Assembly: GCA_018292915.2 (NCBI GenBank)
Contig: JACVVK020000449.1
Coordinates: 198,501 to 262,500 of the forward strand
DNA length: 64,000 bases
From: Batillaria attramentaria
Taxonomy: Eukaryota; Mollusca; Gastropoda; Batillariidae
Direction of reading: 5' to 3'
Part shown: positions 48,236 to 61,706 of the stretch, piece by piece
Layout: each line of letters starts with the position of its first letter
Numbering within the stretch: the first letter of the stretch is position 1
Translations under genes and position numbers: made by a program
The notes under the pieces: model-generated
Seen by the model: the letters and a program-made list of their open reading frames with translations, nothing else
Told to the model about the DNA's origin: nothing
Database searches by the model: none

Positions 48236-51141
48236 CTTAGCAGATGCTGACTTGTGGATCCACACAAGAAACAGATCACTACCACCTTAAGGACCACACT
48301 CACATGTTAGTGCATGTAATACCAACTTCATACGTCAGACCAGCCAAGACCATTGATTCAATAACTTTAGATCAAATGCATACATGTACATACATGTATA
48401 CATACACTTTCTCCGGTATAGACTCCCAACATGAAGCAATTCTGCATTCTCCCAGACACACCCATCTGTTGTAAATAACCATAAGAATGGGGCCTCTAAC
48501 AATTATTCTTCCCCTACCAGACATAACAGATCAGTTTTACATTTAAGGTACCTGCAAAGTCCAGTTCCTGTACCGTAAACCAAAACTTATCAGAAAACAC
48601 AGAAATACCTGATTCAAGTTTCACATCACCAGAGAGAAACAGTGGGCGTGCGGGATGACGACATTACAAGACGGCAGAATACTCCAACACAAGATCTGCA
48701 CAGACGTCCGAGGTCTTTTCAGTGTTCTGAAAGTAAAAGATACGACAAACTAATGAACATGCAACTTTAAAATATTAGAAGCATTTTCTTTTTAATTTTT
48801 AATTTTTACTTCAGCTTTTCTTTCTTTTTTTGGGGTAGTGGGTTTACAAACCACCTTTCTTTTTCATTAGCTCTTAGACTTCATGTTTGTTTTTCTCCAA
48901 GAATTCTGAGTAGTAGGTTTACAAACGACCATCTGCGTATTTCTGAAGAGCATGTCTAAGCACAGACCACAGTACTATCATGAACATACATGTCCACTCT
49001 ACCTACATGTCTTCCCCTGTGAACTACATGCGTAGTGCAAAACTTGCTTAGTGCACCCACAAATAATACGACTATGCTTCACACACTGCGTATGCATGAG
49101 AAGATCATTTACAATCCGACCGACAAGAGAGGTCATGCGGAACGAAATCCCGCACGCAGCTCTAGACCAGGAATGCTTCACACGCACAATATTTCGTAAC
49201 AAAGCAAGCTATTCTCTGGCACACAGGCACAGCACTGCAAAACGGTGCTCTACTGTAATGGGTGATCAAGCACTGAGAAGATTAGCAGACTTCAGTAACT
49301 GGTAGCTTTATGTGTAGTATGTGTCTACTGCTTACCTAAATCCCTAAGGAATCAGATTCCCTCACTACTAAATCAAGCAGCCATTGTTCATTTTAATGAA
49401 ATCCACGAAAAGGGGGAAAAAAAATTGGTAGCTGGTTCCAGTAAATGACCCATAAGAATGCTGTCAGTGACTCAATGTCAGCTAGGAACAAGCACTATTC
49501 TCACAGGGAGTATTCACAAATTTACAATACATTGCTGTTAATCTCAGCAGTAAACTTTTGATCGCATTCCTCACAGAACAAGGAACACACGTGAACAAAG
49601 AGAAGGTCCTGAAAAAGTGCATACATATGGGGCATTGTACCTCCAGTGAACAGGGTACCCGCAGTATCATCTTCCCTCCGCTGTGTACCCCGAAAGAACT
49701 GGGGACAAAGCCACCGCTCAAGTGGGCAGGAGAGAGACCTGAAAAGAATATAAGATTATCAGTATGTGCATGACAAGTGGCTTAAGTGTCTTTGGGCCCT
49801 TCTCTACAAAACGCCTAAAGAACTTAATACCTGAACGCTCGTAGACAATTCCTACTTGAACTGCCAAACTCAAAGCATTGAAGGCAGAAAGTCAAGTAGC
49901 TTGACGACTTCATAGAATGCTCATTGCTGTATGCACAGGGGTAAAATAATATGGTTGTGCTTTTTGTCTGGCCCCTCTATCCCCCCTTTCAAAACCCCTT
50001 AATCTGCACAGACAAGTTTGAAAAGTGAGGTGATCCAATAACGCACAATTAAATTTAGTTTTTGTATGTGATCGGTGATAAAACGGCTGCATTCTCTGCG
50101 CGCAGTGAAGGGCCCTACACCCCCCCCCCCTATATCCCCCCCCCCTCCCGCACCAATTTCAGCCGCATTCCCTCACCGTTGCTGTCACAACTATGCTAGG
50201 AAGTGCCTTGTAAGTATACATGGAATTACTTGTAGGCTGACTTGAGCCAGAGAATGTCAGATCAACCAGTCACTGACCGAAGAGGATCAGGTGGAAAACG
50301 GAGATATAGTGTCAACTAAAGTCTTTGTCAATCTCAACAGTATAAGGCAAAACGCTTTCACTATGGGAAGCATGCTCATCTCCACCTGTACTACATACAT
50401 ACATGTACAAAATATGGTAATGTTCCGTCCCTGGCAATGGAACCCTCCAGCATAATGAAATTCAGATTTCCTCATTTCTTTGCAATTGCACCAACAAAGC
50501 AAACTGCAAATACAGCACTGTGGTGCCCAAAGATACCACACAACACACAACAGACGACATTCATAAGCAGACTGGACCCAAAACCTCATATGAAACAGCC
50601 TTATTTTCCCCAACTTCCAATTCCTACAAGCTAAGCCCTTATGGAAGACTGTCCGCAGACTATCAATACAGGAAGCCCTATGTATGACAATAAAAGTGGT
50701 CTTAAATCCACAAAGTCACGGGACCTGCTGTATATCATGCAGCCACAAACATTTTATGACACCCGATAATGATATTCAGCCAGCCTTTCCACACCTCACA
50801 ATGGCTTTCCCTTCAGGTTTGAGGGAGCCCGGTTCGGGCGCTCCCGTCTTCAGCTATAGCAGTTGGACCAATGACCAACCATTTTCTACAACTAGGTAAA
50901 GCCTGTTGGGTCAAGTTCGCCACTTTTTGGATAGTCACCCTCACCTCAATTCTCAAAGCAATCATGAACCCTACATGGTGATTTAAGATATGGAAAGAGT
51001 TGTAAAAGTGGATATAGCTATCACTGTCTAGAAAAGGTCTAAGTGTCATGCATCTGATAAACGTTCAGGTCTTTTTTCCTGACATCACTGGGCCCAATCA
51101 AAACAATTTGTACATGATGAAATGAGGTTACCTCTGTAACA

Positions 51142-51201
<60 letters not shown>

Positions 51202-51640
51202 TAGCAATATGACACTTTACCGACAGACTTACAGGTGTGAGGTGCTAATAAATATTAATGTGATGCACTCTTTGCTCACTCAAACAAACAAACAAAAAAT
51301 TCTGTAAACTTTTACTTCTTTTCGTTGGAGCTTTTCTGCCAAGCTCCGCTACTGTAGCGATTCCCAAGAGATTTGCATAAGAATACACCTAAAAGCAACT
51401 GCACTCATAAATTTCACAGCCTAAAGAACAATATCAACATGTATAAGTTGCAGTGACAGTAGACTCTCCCTGGCAGCACTGTGTGCATTACCGAGGTGAC
51501 AGTGAGCGTACAGCACAGGTGACCCCTTCAGCAGTGCTGAACGTCAGAATGCTAAGCAGGTTTTCTGAAATAAACCGAGACAGGGTCACAACACCTCGGC
51601 AAAGGCATGCATGCTGATTTGGGCGCCCCCGTCCGTCCGC
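48236..51640. other. Gene-poor stretch, nothing recognised
   Basis: AT-rich DNA with a (CA)n block at 51147. Scattered short frames under 110 codons show no known domain or consistent splice sites. Confidence 0.45.
51147..51195. repeat. (CA)n microsatellite
   Basis: About 24 CA units in an otherwise unannotated stretch. Confidence 0.95.
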
Positions 51641-51759
51641 CACAATAGAGTGAAAGATCTGGGCTCTGGGGCAAGGGGCTGAGAGTTAAAATCCCAACTC
51701 ATACACTCGCTGACTGCTTTATATCACCGGTTGCCTGGGCCACCAATCCAGACTTACAA

Positions 51760-52150
51760 ACACCCTGGGTACCGGTAGTGGGTACTTTGGGAGTGGGAGA
51801 TTGTGGCTGGTGCCGTACTTTCGCCGGCCGTGGTGTATGTGCTTCAACTTGTTAACTCTTGTAAACTGCCTGAGTGACCCAATATGAAGAGTCTGTGAGT
51901 CAGTACAAAGAGAATTCTGGGTCAGCCCCAGCCGGGGCCAAACTTGTCCTATAAATCTGTGAATGTGAAACGAGGACATCTATACACACACAGACGAGTG
52001 GGAGAGTGTTTTTAGGTTGTACGTCATCTTCTTTCAGTAAAGCAGGGTCGCTGGAAAGAGGCCTGTACAAATTATGGCCCTGCCACGGTTCATTCCGAAC
52101 CTGCGACATTCTGTCTCGATCCCAGCGATCAACCCATTGAGCTCCCCTCC
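51760..52150 (-). mobile_element. Possible tRNA-derived SINE (single copy here)
   Basis: The right end on the minus strand reads GGGAGCTCAATGGGTTGATC..., then GCAGGTTCGGAATGAA, resembling tRNA A and B boxes. No second copy in the window confirms its limits. Confidence 0.45.
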
Positions 52151-52286
52151 ACACCCTGACTGTACGTAAACCGGCTTTCCGTCAAATTTAAACAGTTCAG
52201 TAGCTTCTATGTTCTTGCAGTCTGGAGTACAGCCTGTTCTAAAATACAGTCTGGTGTGGTAAACAACTAAGTGATTTGACTGAGTG

Positions 52287-52396
52287 GCGTGGGTGGGTGT
52301 TTGGGAGTTTAACGTCCTTTTCCACCACGTGTGGGTGATATCATAGGCGGGGCAACGAGATAAGGGCCGGCACAAATATTTGGCCCCGGCCGGGAC
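52287..52396 (-). mobile_element. SINE family B, 3' portion
   Basis: The minus-strand 3' two-thirds (GGCCAAATATTTGTGCC through GTTAAACTCCCAAACACC) is present; the tRNA head is missing. Confidence 0.8.
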
Positions 52397-52488
52397 TTTT
52401 GAGTTGTCTGACATTTTAATACAAGTATATCATTATTCACTTCAAGCTTATCAAATTCATCACTAACAAGTATGATGAAGGTAAATTG

Positions 52489-52492
<4 letters not shown>

Positions 52493-52559
<67 letters not shown>

Positions 52560-52591
52560 TGCCATGTGTGTGTCAGCGTGTGTGTCAGTTA

Positions 52592-52666
<75 letters not shown>

Positions 52667-52705
52667 AGCCTGTGTGTGTGTGTGTGTGTGTGTGCACGCA
52701 CGTGT
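52493..52705. repeat. Long (TG)n microsatellite with CG alternation
   Basis: Over 200 bp of TG repeats broken by GCGCGCGC and short spacers. Alternating purine-pyrimidine makes Z-DNA plausible. Confidence 0.93.
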
Positions 52706-53302
52706 GCATGCGCGCGCGAACATGGCAAGTGGGTGGCAAGGGAGGGTGGAGACCTATCCCCATACAGATCTATCCCACAAATCCCACTGACCCTGCATGT
52801 ATGACTATGGTATCAGTGGCCGTGACATAGCACCAGACAAAAGACTCGGCAAAGTTAGATGACAATGGAACACAGCGTTCTGCCGCGCTTCACTGCCTCG
52901 GCATAAAGTCGGGCGGCAGACACAATGATGACAGCTCCGTTACGCTTCATCTCAACACAATAAGCAACAGGTAGACGTGATTCTTCTCACAGGTAGCAAG
53001 CCGTCGCCAATACTGCCAAGAACAAGAAAATGGCTGTGTTGAGACGTGACCAAAATTACAACTCACACGCACACTTCTCTGGTGACCAAAGGACGTACAT
53101 GTATGTACTGGGATGGGGAGAGGACATACAGGAGGTGTACGGTGTGTGTGTGTGTGTGTGTGTGCGTGTGTGTGTGTGTGTGCGCGCGCTATAGTGGTGG
53201 TGGTAACTGTCAGCAGAAAACACATCAGAGACAGTACACTACATGTGCACTTCAAATATAAACAAACTTCAGTTGGCTGTTTATTTACCATGGTGTGTGT
53301 GT

Positions 53303-53337
<35 letters not shown>
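53303..53337 (+). repeat. Poly-G tract after (TG)n
   Basis: 35 G in a row directly after TGTGTGTGTG, the same (TG)n-to-Gn order seen at 22062-22150. Confidence 0.9.
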
Positions 53338-53338
<1 letters not shown>

Positions 53339-53382
53339 CTTTAGTCCTCCATGTTGATAGTACATGTCAATGGTACTACACA

Positions 53383-53790
53383 CAGGGTCCATACAGGTTC
53401 ACAGTCTCAAAAATTCATGACTTTTCCATGACTTTTCAAGGCCAACTCTCCTGTTTTCCATGACACTTTCCTCGCCCTCTTTCACACTGACACGCACGAG
53501 GGTAGAAATTCTGAGCTTATCCGAGTTATCGCAGTCAGCAAGACCAATGTTCAGAGTTAATCATTAGCCTCATGGGAAGGCAGTTTGTTGGCATTTTGGG
53601 TGGTCTGTCCAGAGAGTAATTTAATCAACAAGCTGACCGTTTAGTGTTGGGCTCAAAATGGCTTCCATAAAATTCCAAAATTCCATGACTTTCCATGACT
53701 CTTGAGATAATTTCATGACTTTCCAGGCCTGGAAAAGCTATTTCCAAATTCCATGACTTTTCCAGGATTCCATGACCTGTATGGACCCTG
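53383..53790 (+). mobile_element. hAT-like MITE, CAGGGTCCATACAGG ends
   Basis: 408 bp with ends CAGGGTCCATACAGG and CCTGTATGGACCCTG, flanked by tacaca at 53377-53382 and 53791-53796. Subterminal CCATGACTTTTCCATGAC motifs repeat on both sides. Confidence 0.85.
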
Positions 53791-53809
53791 TACACATCAA
53801 TAGTCCTCA

Positions 53810-54180
53810 GGGTCAATAGTCCTACACTTTCAAGGTTTCCTTGTGATTTTTTTTTTTTTAAAGAAGCGAGGATGGTCCCACTGACTGTGACTGATGCTGA
53901 TCAATAGTCCTACACTGTTCTAATGTGCGTCTTTACCAAATCACTGTTTGAACGCTCTTTCTTTCTGTCTCAGATTTATCAAATGGATATATCTCTCAAA
54001 TGGATCGACTATGGAGCAGTAGGTCTATGGACTAGACAGGGGGAAAAGCTAAAGAAGCGTAGGACCAATGGCACTTACGGCTTTCACTACTTTGAGTAAG
54101 TGTAGGACTATCAAATACGTAGGACTATTGAGAACTGGGACTAGCGACATGCAGGACTGTTAACACGTAGGACTAGCGAC
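53810..54180. repeat. Cluster of GTAGGACTA / TAGTCCTAC motifs
   Basis: TAGTCCT motifs occur at about 53801-53915 and the complementary GTAGGACTA at about 54050-54175, five or more in all, giving an inverted arrangement. It adjoins the right end of the hAT-like MITE. Confidence 0.55.
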
Positions 54181-57100
54181 ATGCATCCCATGTGCCTGCT
54201 AAAAAGCTTCCAAACTGTTCCTAAGAATGAATAAACTTGGCAACCAGCAGAAGAGGACTGTAGGAGAGTGACACTTGCTGAAATGGTGGACGGTTTGTGT
54301 ACCTAGATAACGTGGGAAACACACAGGGAACATACCTGGGTTTATGTACTTTGTAGTTCTAGTGCATAGAACGCTTTACAAATGACGATGACAACTTACT
54401 CAAAACCACCAAGCCAGTTTGTGTGTCCAGATACTTTGAGCAAACAGAGATGTAACTTAAAAGAACCAGTTATGCTCCTCAAACAGCTTGTTGTACCGAC
54501 AGCTTTCAACTATTCAAGAGGCTGGGACAAGACCTCCTCCAGACAAAACCTCTTGGTCCAAGTGACCTGATCTACCCGTAACTGTTTAGTCTAAGTGACA
54601 TTCACATTTATCTTGAAATTACGACAGCTCACTATTGCTGAACAAATGTTGTAACTGCCAACTTTATTCCCCTTCTCAGCTTCTGTTCATAAATTTAAAC
54701 ATTTTATTATTTGTTTTAGTAAATTTCCACCATGAATTAACCAGCATGGTAACACGTCTGGTCAACCAATCTGAAGTATGTCACTCTAAAAAAAATAGCA
54801 TTAAAACCGGAGAAGACAAATCAAGTCATTTTCATGCCCATAGGTTCACCGAGTCCGAAAAAGGAAAAGCTCAATAAAACAGATGCCATAAATCTCAGAT
54901 TGTGCTCCTTGTACTATCAACAGCAGTAAAGGGGAATCTCTCTCATACTGCCGTTTGAACGCACTTCTAGGCCATTTCACACAGGCCAGCGAAACAGCAC
55001 GTGTATCGCAATAACAAGATCACAGAAGGACTGTGCAGGTAGTCTGGATTTACATGAACATTGCTTTCCCTCTGTCACACTTCTATCTTTTTCTGTGTTA
55101 GTGTTGCTCCTCAAAACATGATGTGCAGAGGTGTCTGAAAGCAGCTGTAGTATTGCTCATAGTTATTTACTTCTCTAGCTTGGTTAGTTCACAACGCTTC
55201 AGACCAAACACTACCAGACTTACCATGAATTCAGCCAGACAGTATACATGTGAAGATACCTATAAACAAACAAAACCAACCGAAGCACAACATGCAGAAC
55301 TATAATAGTCCTCGATACAGAAAACACCACACATCTCCAAGCAGGCAGACTTTTTCATCAAAAATTGAACTTTTTTAAAAGTGGGAACACAAATTAATAT
55401 GATGAGCTTCCTGCTTGACACCTGTTTCATACGATTCTGACTTGGACAACCGCCAGCTATGAGAGACTTCACAGAGACCAGACACTTCCAAATGACAGCA
55501 AAACCCATTCTCTGTGCCATTACACTGCAACAGTACTTCTGATGATGTGAGGAAGGCTTGCAGGTGGAAGCCAGGATGCAAATATGATTATGAGCAATGG
55601 ACTGTAAGAAAGTGTGAGTGTTTTCCGATCTTTTCCTTGTCATTTTAGCATACCCTACTTTGTACCTGTAACCACGTATTTCCAAGCTGACAGAAAAATG
55701 TGCCCTCTTTTCATTGCATTAGAGTAACACTGCCTTGCAGTTTTTGTGCATGAGAGTAGACAGACAGCGTAGGAGGAGAAAAAATTCTCCACAGCCCATG
55801 AAACAAGACCAATCCATCTCATCTACTGACTTCTAACAACTTGCAACACCCCTAACACACAGGCCCAGAACATGGACCTAACCTGACAAACAAAGCGATA
55901 ACTGTGCCGGGAGACGGACAAGCGGGATTACTGGCCAAGCAAGAGTTGTCCCCCAAAAGAATGCTGAATTTCGTCACTTGTTCACCAGCTCTCCTGATAA
56001 CAAAACTCACAGAGATATGACAGGAGGGAATTCAAGTGCCGCAGGTTGTGAGGGAAGAAAAGGACACGGTTAAAAGCCGGGACGTAGTGTAATCGTGAGG
56101 TGCGTTGTACAATTCAAGTGCAAAGTCCAATGAAGACATGCACCAAACCCTATTGCAGCAAACAGCCTAGCGAAGCTGTGTGACCAAAGACAACACTATT
56201 CATTGCTGCTGGCTTTCTGTGCACATACGCACACAAAGTTTTATCCAACCCAAGAAAGTTTGCCCCCCTCCCCCTCGAAGAGTGCCCCCCCCCCCCCAAC
56301 AGTATCACTCTTCTCTGAACGATTAGAAGGACCTCACAGGCACACTTCATGCAGATAAAAACATACATCAGAAAATAATCATTACTGTGGCAATCAACAT
56401 AAACTACACTAAGGAACAGACAATTAAAAAATTAGTCTTAATTCTACTGTTAGCGATGTGGAAATGTTGCTTTCACTTTCAGCATGCGAAAAATCTGTCA
56501 AAGAATGGAAAGGTACTTACCGGTACCTGCAACAAAACCAGTCTGAAGAGTTGCCAGATGACATTACATGTATTCAGATCTGTAACTGCAATACTGAGAT
56601 GGCTGACCAACATTCACTGCTTCTTCCAGATGTTTCTCATCTGAAACAAACCAAAACAATAACCGCATCACACTATCTGGAAACAGTCATTTCAGGTTAG
56701 ACAGTAAGCTAGTGAGCGCTACAGAGAAGTTCCTTCTTTTTTCAGATTTGCTTAATGTCTATCAATTGCATCTGCTAAAAATCACAATTTATGGCCTTTT
56801 TTATACAAAATGTCTAATTGGTAAATAAAATATGGGCAGCATGCAGCTTCATTTGCAGATATTACCCATATCACCATGTAACAATCAACGTATGTTTCTC
56901 TGATAAAACAAGTTCTGGAAAATTTGATGAGCAGAAAAATAAACAGTACCATGCACACGAGTGTAAATTTTAAATCATATGAAACTACAAGTGCAGAAAT
57001 CTGAGCAGAAAACCAATCCGGCTTACAGCCATCCTGACCCTGAGACTGTCTGCTGTACTTACCCAACTTCAGTCTCAGAAACTTCACATGCTGAATCTTC

Positions 57101-60100
57101 CAGATCTCACACGTGATCAAACATCACAAACCGCCACCAAAATAAAATGTCCACCACAAAAATTAATTCGCTCCGTCCATGGAAATTCACCACACTACGC
57201 TATCTTCCCCAGAAGTTCAATCCCCGATCATGGATAGCCTGTAACCGCCGTGACTCTCTCTCTCTCTCTCCATGCTACCACGTGCTACTACAGGCTAAAG
57301 CGCCAACTGAACGTCAGGTACCCTTATTAGCACAATCACGTATGTACCCGTCCTGAACGCCAGACCAAGCCACGCTTGCCGACCCACCGACCGCCGACAC
57401 TGGGTAGAGTGCTCACATGGACACATACCTGGACACCAAGGTAACAGGGGCACACTATCACTGCAACAGGAGCTAACTTGAAATAGCGAGGTTTGTTAGG
57501 GAGTAACGAAGATAAGCCGCTTTTCTGGTCTGATGCCACCGCGTGGGTTTTTGTCACCGCTGGTACATCGCAGAGGGAGTGTTAGTGGAATGGTCACTTA
57601 GCTATACTGGTCACTCGTCAACGTCTTCCGCTTGTTGTCCGCGCGCAAGAATAGCGAACTTCTCGTGGCGTGGCAGTGTAATGGCCAGCTTTTCTATCAC
57701 CGAACGCGCCTCAAACTTCTTCCGAGTGGAGCTACAGATTTAAAGTAAAGCGCGAGTTTCTGTGTGGCAGTACGGATACCCCGCTTTTCTTGGGACAGTT
57801 TGTGCAAACACCCGATCACCCTTTCCTCCTTAAACCCAAGCAAAGAAAGCCTAGAGTGACAGCCTCAAGCAGTGTTGTAAGGGGCTTTACTTCCCCTCCA
57901 AACCTGAGCCGCCCAAGAAAAGCTCGGGTACCCTATCAAAACCATACCCTTCAACGCTATTCTTACTCCAAGACTTTCGTGCCGGACACCACACAAAAGC
58001 GCAGAACCAGCTTGTTACCTACGGGAGACGAGCTATTCTGCCGAGAAGTGGAGGGAAGAGGCAAGTTGCTAGACGGGTAACCACATGTACAGATTATCCC
58101 AGCAGGGTACAGAATAGAGAGAGAAGATAGCTTTTCCGTCGCCTTTCACACCTCCGCGTGGCCAGCCACTGATGAGCTGGGGGTACAAGTTGCTTTGCCC
58201 TGGTCAAATCAAGCTTGCGGATATCATGACAGTGTCGGACAACCACCACCCGGCTGTGATGCTGTAACGATACCCGACGTGGCTGAATTTTCGACAGACT
58301 GCCTCGGCCCCGTCCTTGACTTTGTGTAATTTTGACTTGAACCTGGAATACTGGTCGCCTACAGTTTCGGGTCTGATGGGAAGTTGGCCGGACACTAAGC
58401 TAACCTCAAGCACAAGTGCACGACATGAACATGTATGCACTATAGCCCTCTCATTCTCCGTGAGAGGAGATTGTTGCTGCAGTTCGGTGTTGTGCAATGA
58501 ACTATTTCAAGTTTGTGAGCGGTAGAGGAGTCGCCTCTGCATGGAGGGTTGTCATACAATGTAGCCTGGCACATGATAATGCATGTTGCAGGTTGAAAAG
58601 TGTGCCTTCATCATACAAATGGGGTACACACTGTTTATCCATGTCAACCGTCATGAACACAGGGTGAGTTTTTAGGGCTTAAAGCCGCGCAAACCACAAA
58701 GACTAATTCGCGGCTGAGTGTGCCTGCACTACATGAAAAAAAACAAAAATGTAACGTTGGACATAGGATGCAAACTGGTCTACGGGGCAATATAAACCTG
58801 GGACATGCAGAAGACGCTGCACCTTCATGCTAATTTATCGAATTCCCGGTTACAAAAAAGCATAGAAAACAAATAATTACAATTGGGAAAAACAAAGATA
58901 AATACTAAGCGCATATACAGCAAATATTGCAACTTACATGAACACAGGATTCAAAGGCATTCTGCCAATTTTAATGCTGCAAGACACTACCATGCGGCTA
59001 GTACTTTTTGTCTTCTTTTTTTCTTTTTTAAATCGAAGAAAGCAAAAATTGCATTGTTTGACACTGACACGGGCAATCTCTCTGTGTGTATGTGCACTTA
59101 ATCCCTGTATCCTTGTAAAATAAAGTATCAAAGTCACTGTCTTTGATTTAATCCAGCTTTTTAGTGCCACATAGAAAATGGAAAAATCTTACTTTAAAAA
59201 AGCCTTTTTACTAAGCTATGCGTTCAGCAAACATTCAATCACTTTTCTTTGGTAGTGTTGGACATGGAGATATCCTCATTTTAACATCAAGTTAAATCCC
59301 TGGAATTAGTGGAAACCTGTCTCGTCTCTTTCCCACCACTATCCACGCCTACCTGTGGGTGGCCCATGTGTCAGTAAAAGTGAAACTGTAGGAAGATAAA
59401 CCGAAGGCCAAACAAACGGGTACTTGCATGTTCCCCACAACTAAGGCCTGCAGATACAATGTGTCACATTCATTCTTTAAAAAAAAAGGGGGTAAATCCT
59501 TCAAACAAGATCTCCCCACATATTATTCTGGACAGTGGTGTGCTGTGACCATACACAAGCGAGCCAAGCAATGACAAAGCGTTGCTACTGTTAATGTTAC
59601 GCGGACAGGCACATTTGGAATGGCAACAAGATGAAGTTAAAACCTATCACTTCTTTTCATATTTTCAGCAGCAATGGTCTTAAATCTAAACATTTTTAAC
59701 AACAACATCCACTTACAACTGCATCTTGTATTACAACCTTGAAATCATCACCACACATTTTTTGACTTACAAAGACGTGAGTTCTGCCGATAGAAAACAT
59801 CTGTATGATTTTAGGCTTAGCCATTGGGAGATTCAACCCCAGAACCTTGCAAGCTCAAGTCTAGCGTCTGACCTGCTGACAGATGTAATGAGAAAAATAT
59901 TAGGGTGACCAGCAAATGCAAATCGTATTCTCTACTTGAACCAGCACACCTTACCCACCTGGCGACCGAGTTTCAGGCCAAAAAAGGCAAAGCTTATCAT
60001 GCATTTCTAAGGTACAACGACAACGTCATGTTTACTAGCGCCCACAACAGTCATGCCCGTGACGCCTTTCCGTTCTTTTGTGTTAACACGCTGCCTATGA

Positions 60101-60520
60101 CATGTGAACCCTACATATTCAACACACTGACGCCACGACCGGTTCAAGTGCGGAAGCTAACAATACCTGTGCAACAAGGTGGAGTAAGAGGTGGGTAACC
60201 CCATCAGCTTAAATCATGATCCCCCGTCGGTTTCCTGCCGTGCGCACTAGAGCATGACCTAGAGCCGCCAGTACCTCCATTCACGGGCAGTGATTACAGG
60301 AGAGAAGCTGTGACGTATGACGTGCGTCTACATTGCGTGCTTCAGCCCGAAGAATGCACCTCAACCTTAAGGTAGCCTGGATGCTGTCTCTTACCCGTGC
60401 TAAGCACCAATGCACGAGTGTTTTCGGGCTAAGACTGCACCGTATCACACATACTGTACTGCCTTCCCTAAGCAGAGGCGTGTTTACTGCACTCCCTCAC
60501 TGAGGGTTGTAGCGGCGCAA
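54181..60520. other. Gene-poor stretch with a CpG-richer segment
   Basis: Only the family D retroposon (58664-58830) is recognised. Around 57500-58100 CpG content rises and a 96-codon plus-strand frame (57790-58080) is open. It has no recognisable domain, so I leave it uncalled. A first exon or promoter here is possible but unproven. Confidence 0.4.
58664..58830 (-). mobile_element. Family D retroposon, second copy
   Basis: The minus strand matches 34594-34767 over its length (CAGGTTTATATTGCCCCGTAG, then GTAGTGCAGGCACACTCAGC) but lacks the (CTCA)n tail. Confidence 0.78.
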
Positions 60521-60800
60521 ATACACCTGGGGCCGTGGTCACGACGCGAACGCAAATTTCTTTGCGCAAATGGGTTGCGGATCGTAAGTTCGTACGTGGC
60601 TACGTGAAAACTATCTCTTCCGCTAGTTGGCCGGTCACGACGCGCACTTACTGGAAACGGTGTCACGTACGGGTTATTTTTAGATAGGTGTGGGACCCCT
60701 GGGATTCCCACGGAAAACACCATCACGTGGCCTGCACAAATTCTCCTTCCAGCGTGAAGCGTGAAAGAGTAGAGGGGGGGGGGGGGGGGTCAGTACGCGT

Positions 60801-61167
60801 TCACTACAGAATTTTGATCGAGTCATGTTTATCTGCCGTCAGCGTCAGGTCTTAAATGCGTGGCCGGCATGTATGTGGAGAGTGAGATCAGGAGAGCATG
60901 CAGGTCGCATATAGACCGCTTCCTAGCAGTCTCTATCTCAACATTGGACGGACTACAACCAGTAGAAGCATTTACTGCACGTACAAACCGTATGTAGCAG
61001 GCTCACTGGCAAGAAAACCAACGGAATGAACCTCAATCAAAGAACAACGAAAAACGAAAGAGGAGAGGATAACAACAACATCAACTAAACTCTCCACATA
61101 CATGCCACGCATTTAACCTCAGTGACTTGCTACGGCAGAGAAACATGACTCGACCATAACTCTGAAT
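60801..61167. repeat. ~80-bp imperfect inverted repeat inside the Harbinger element
   Basis: Left 60801-60893 and right 61090-61167 share GATCGAGTCATGTTT / GGTCGAGTCATGTTT, CTCTGCCGT, TTAAATGCGTGG and CATGTATGTGGAGAGT on opposite strands. Confidence 0.7.
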
Positions 61168-61436
61168 TCGGAACCCGCACATTTCGGGTCCACAACACAA
61201 TGAACTGATGAGACCTGCATTGACAGGCATACGATCACTTGAAAACGGTGGTGGCTGATCAGTGAGGACTGACCGAGTGCGTTCAGCACTGAACTAGTCC
61301 GAAACACACACAACAAATGTTAACCCACAAAAAGGAACAAATCAACCCACGATGTGTGTACAGCCGGCCATACAGGCCTTTGCATTGCAGGGTGCGTAGT
61401 GAACTGAACGCGCCCCCTCTACACTCAAGTCGTCCT

Positions 61437-61706
61437 ACAGCAGATCGCACAATTCCAGGTCTCTCCTCCTAAATCTAAACCTTTGAAGCATGTCCACATC
61501 GTCGTACAAGTCAAAAGGGTAGTACGATCGCGGAACACCCTTTCCCGTCGCAATGCTCTTCTCATTTGCAGTTCAGGTAAATCAAGCGGGCCGCCATTTT
61601 TCAGATTTACGCAAAGGCTACGGCACCTTTCCGACACCCTCCTAGGGGGTGTACAATACGCAAGGGTTTCCGAGCGGCCGTAACTCTGCGCAAACGTCAT
61701 GACCAC
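61437..61706 (-). pseudogene. PIF/Harbinger transposase N-terminal fragment, frameshifted
   Basis: On the minus strand one frame gives RRERVFRDRT. About one base out of register it continues FDLYDDVDMLQRFRFRRRDL then ELCDLL and a stop. VFRDR..P.D.YDD.....RFRF.R..L...DLL is the recognisable N-terminal region of HARBI1-like nucleases. A single-base deletion near 61520 and the stop make it non-functional. The downstream DDE core is absent. Confidence 0.7.

Noticed and set aside
51700..52060. Minus-strand gene suggested by overlapping frames
   Set aside because: Better explained as part of a tRNA-derived SINE-like repeat; no splice structure.
53974..54099. Possible exon after CTGTCTCAG, 42 open codons then TAA
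   Set aside because: A good acceptor-like site but no recognisable protein and no partner exon; reported only as part of a motif cluster.
57790..58080. 96-codon plus-strand frame in a CpG-richer stretch
   Set aside because: Composition is plausible, but I see no domain, promoter or splice partner.
59905..60198. 97-codon plus-strand frame (contains AKKGKAYHAFLRYND)
   Set aside because: No family match recognised and no supporting gene structure; kept out of the features.
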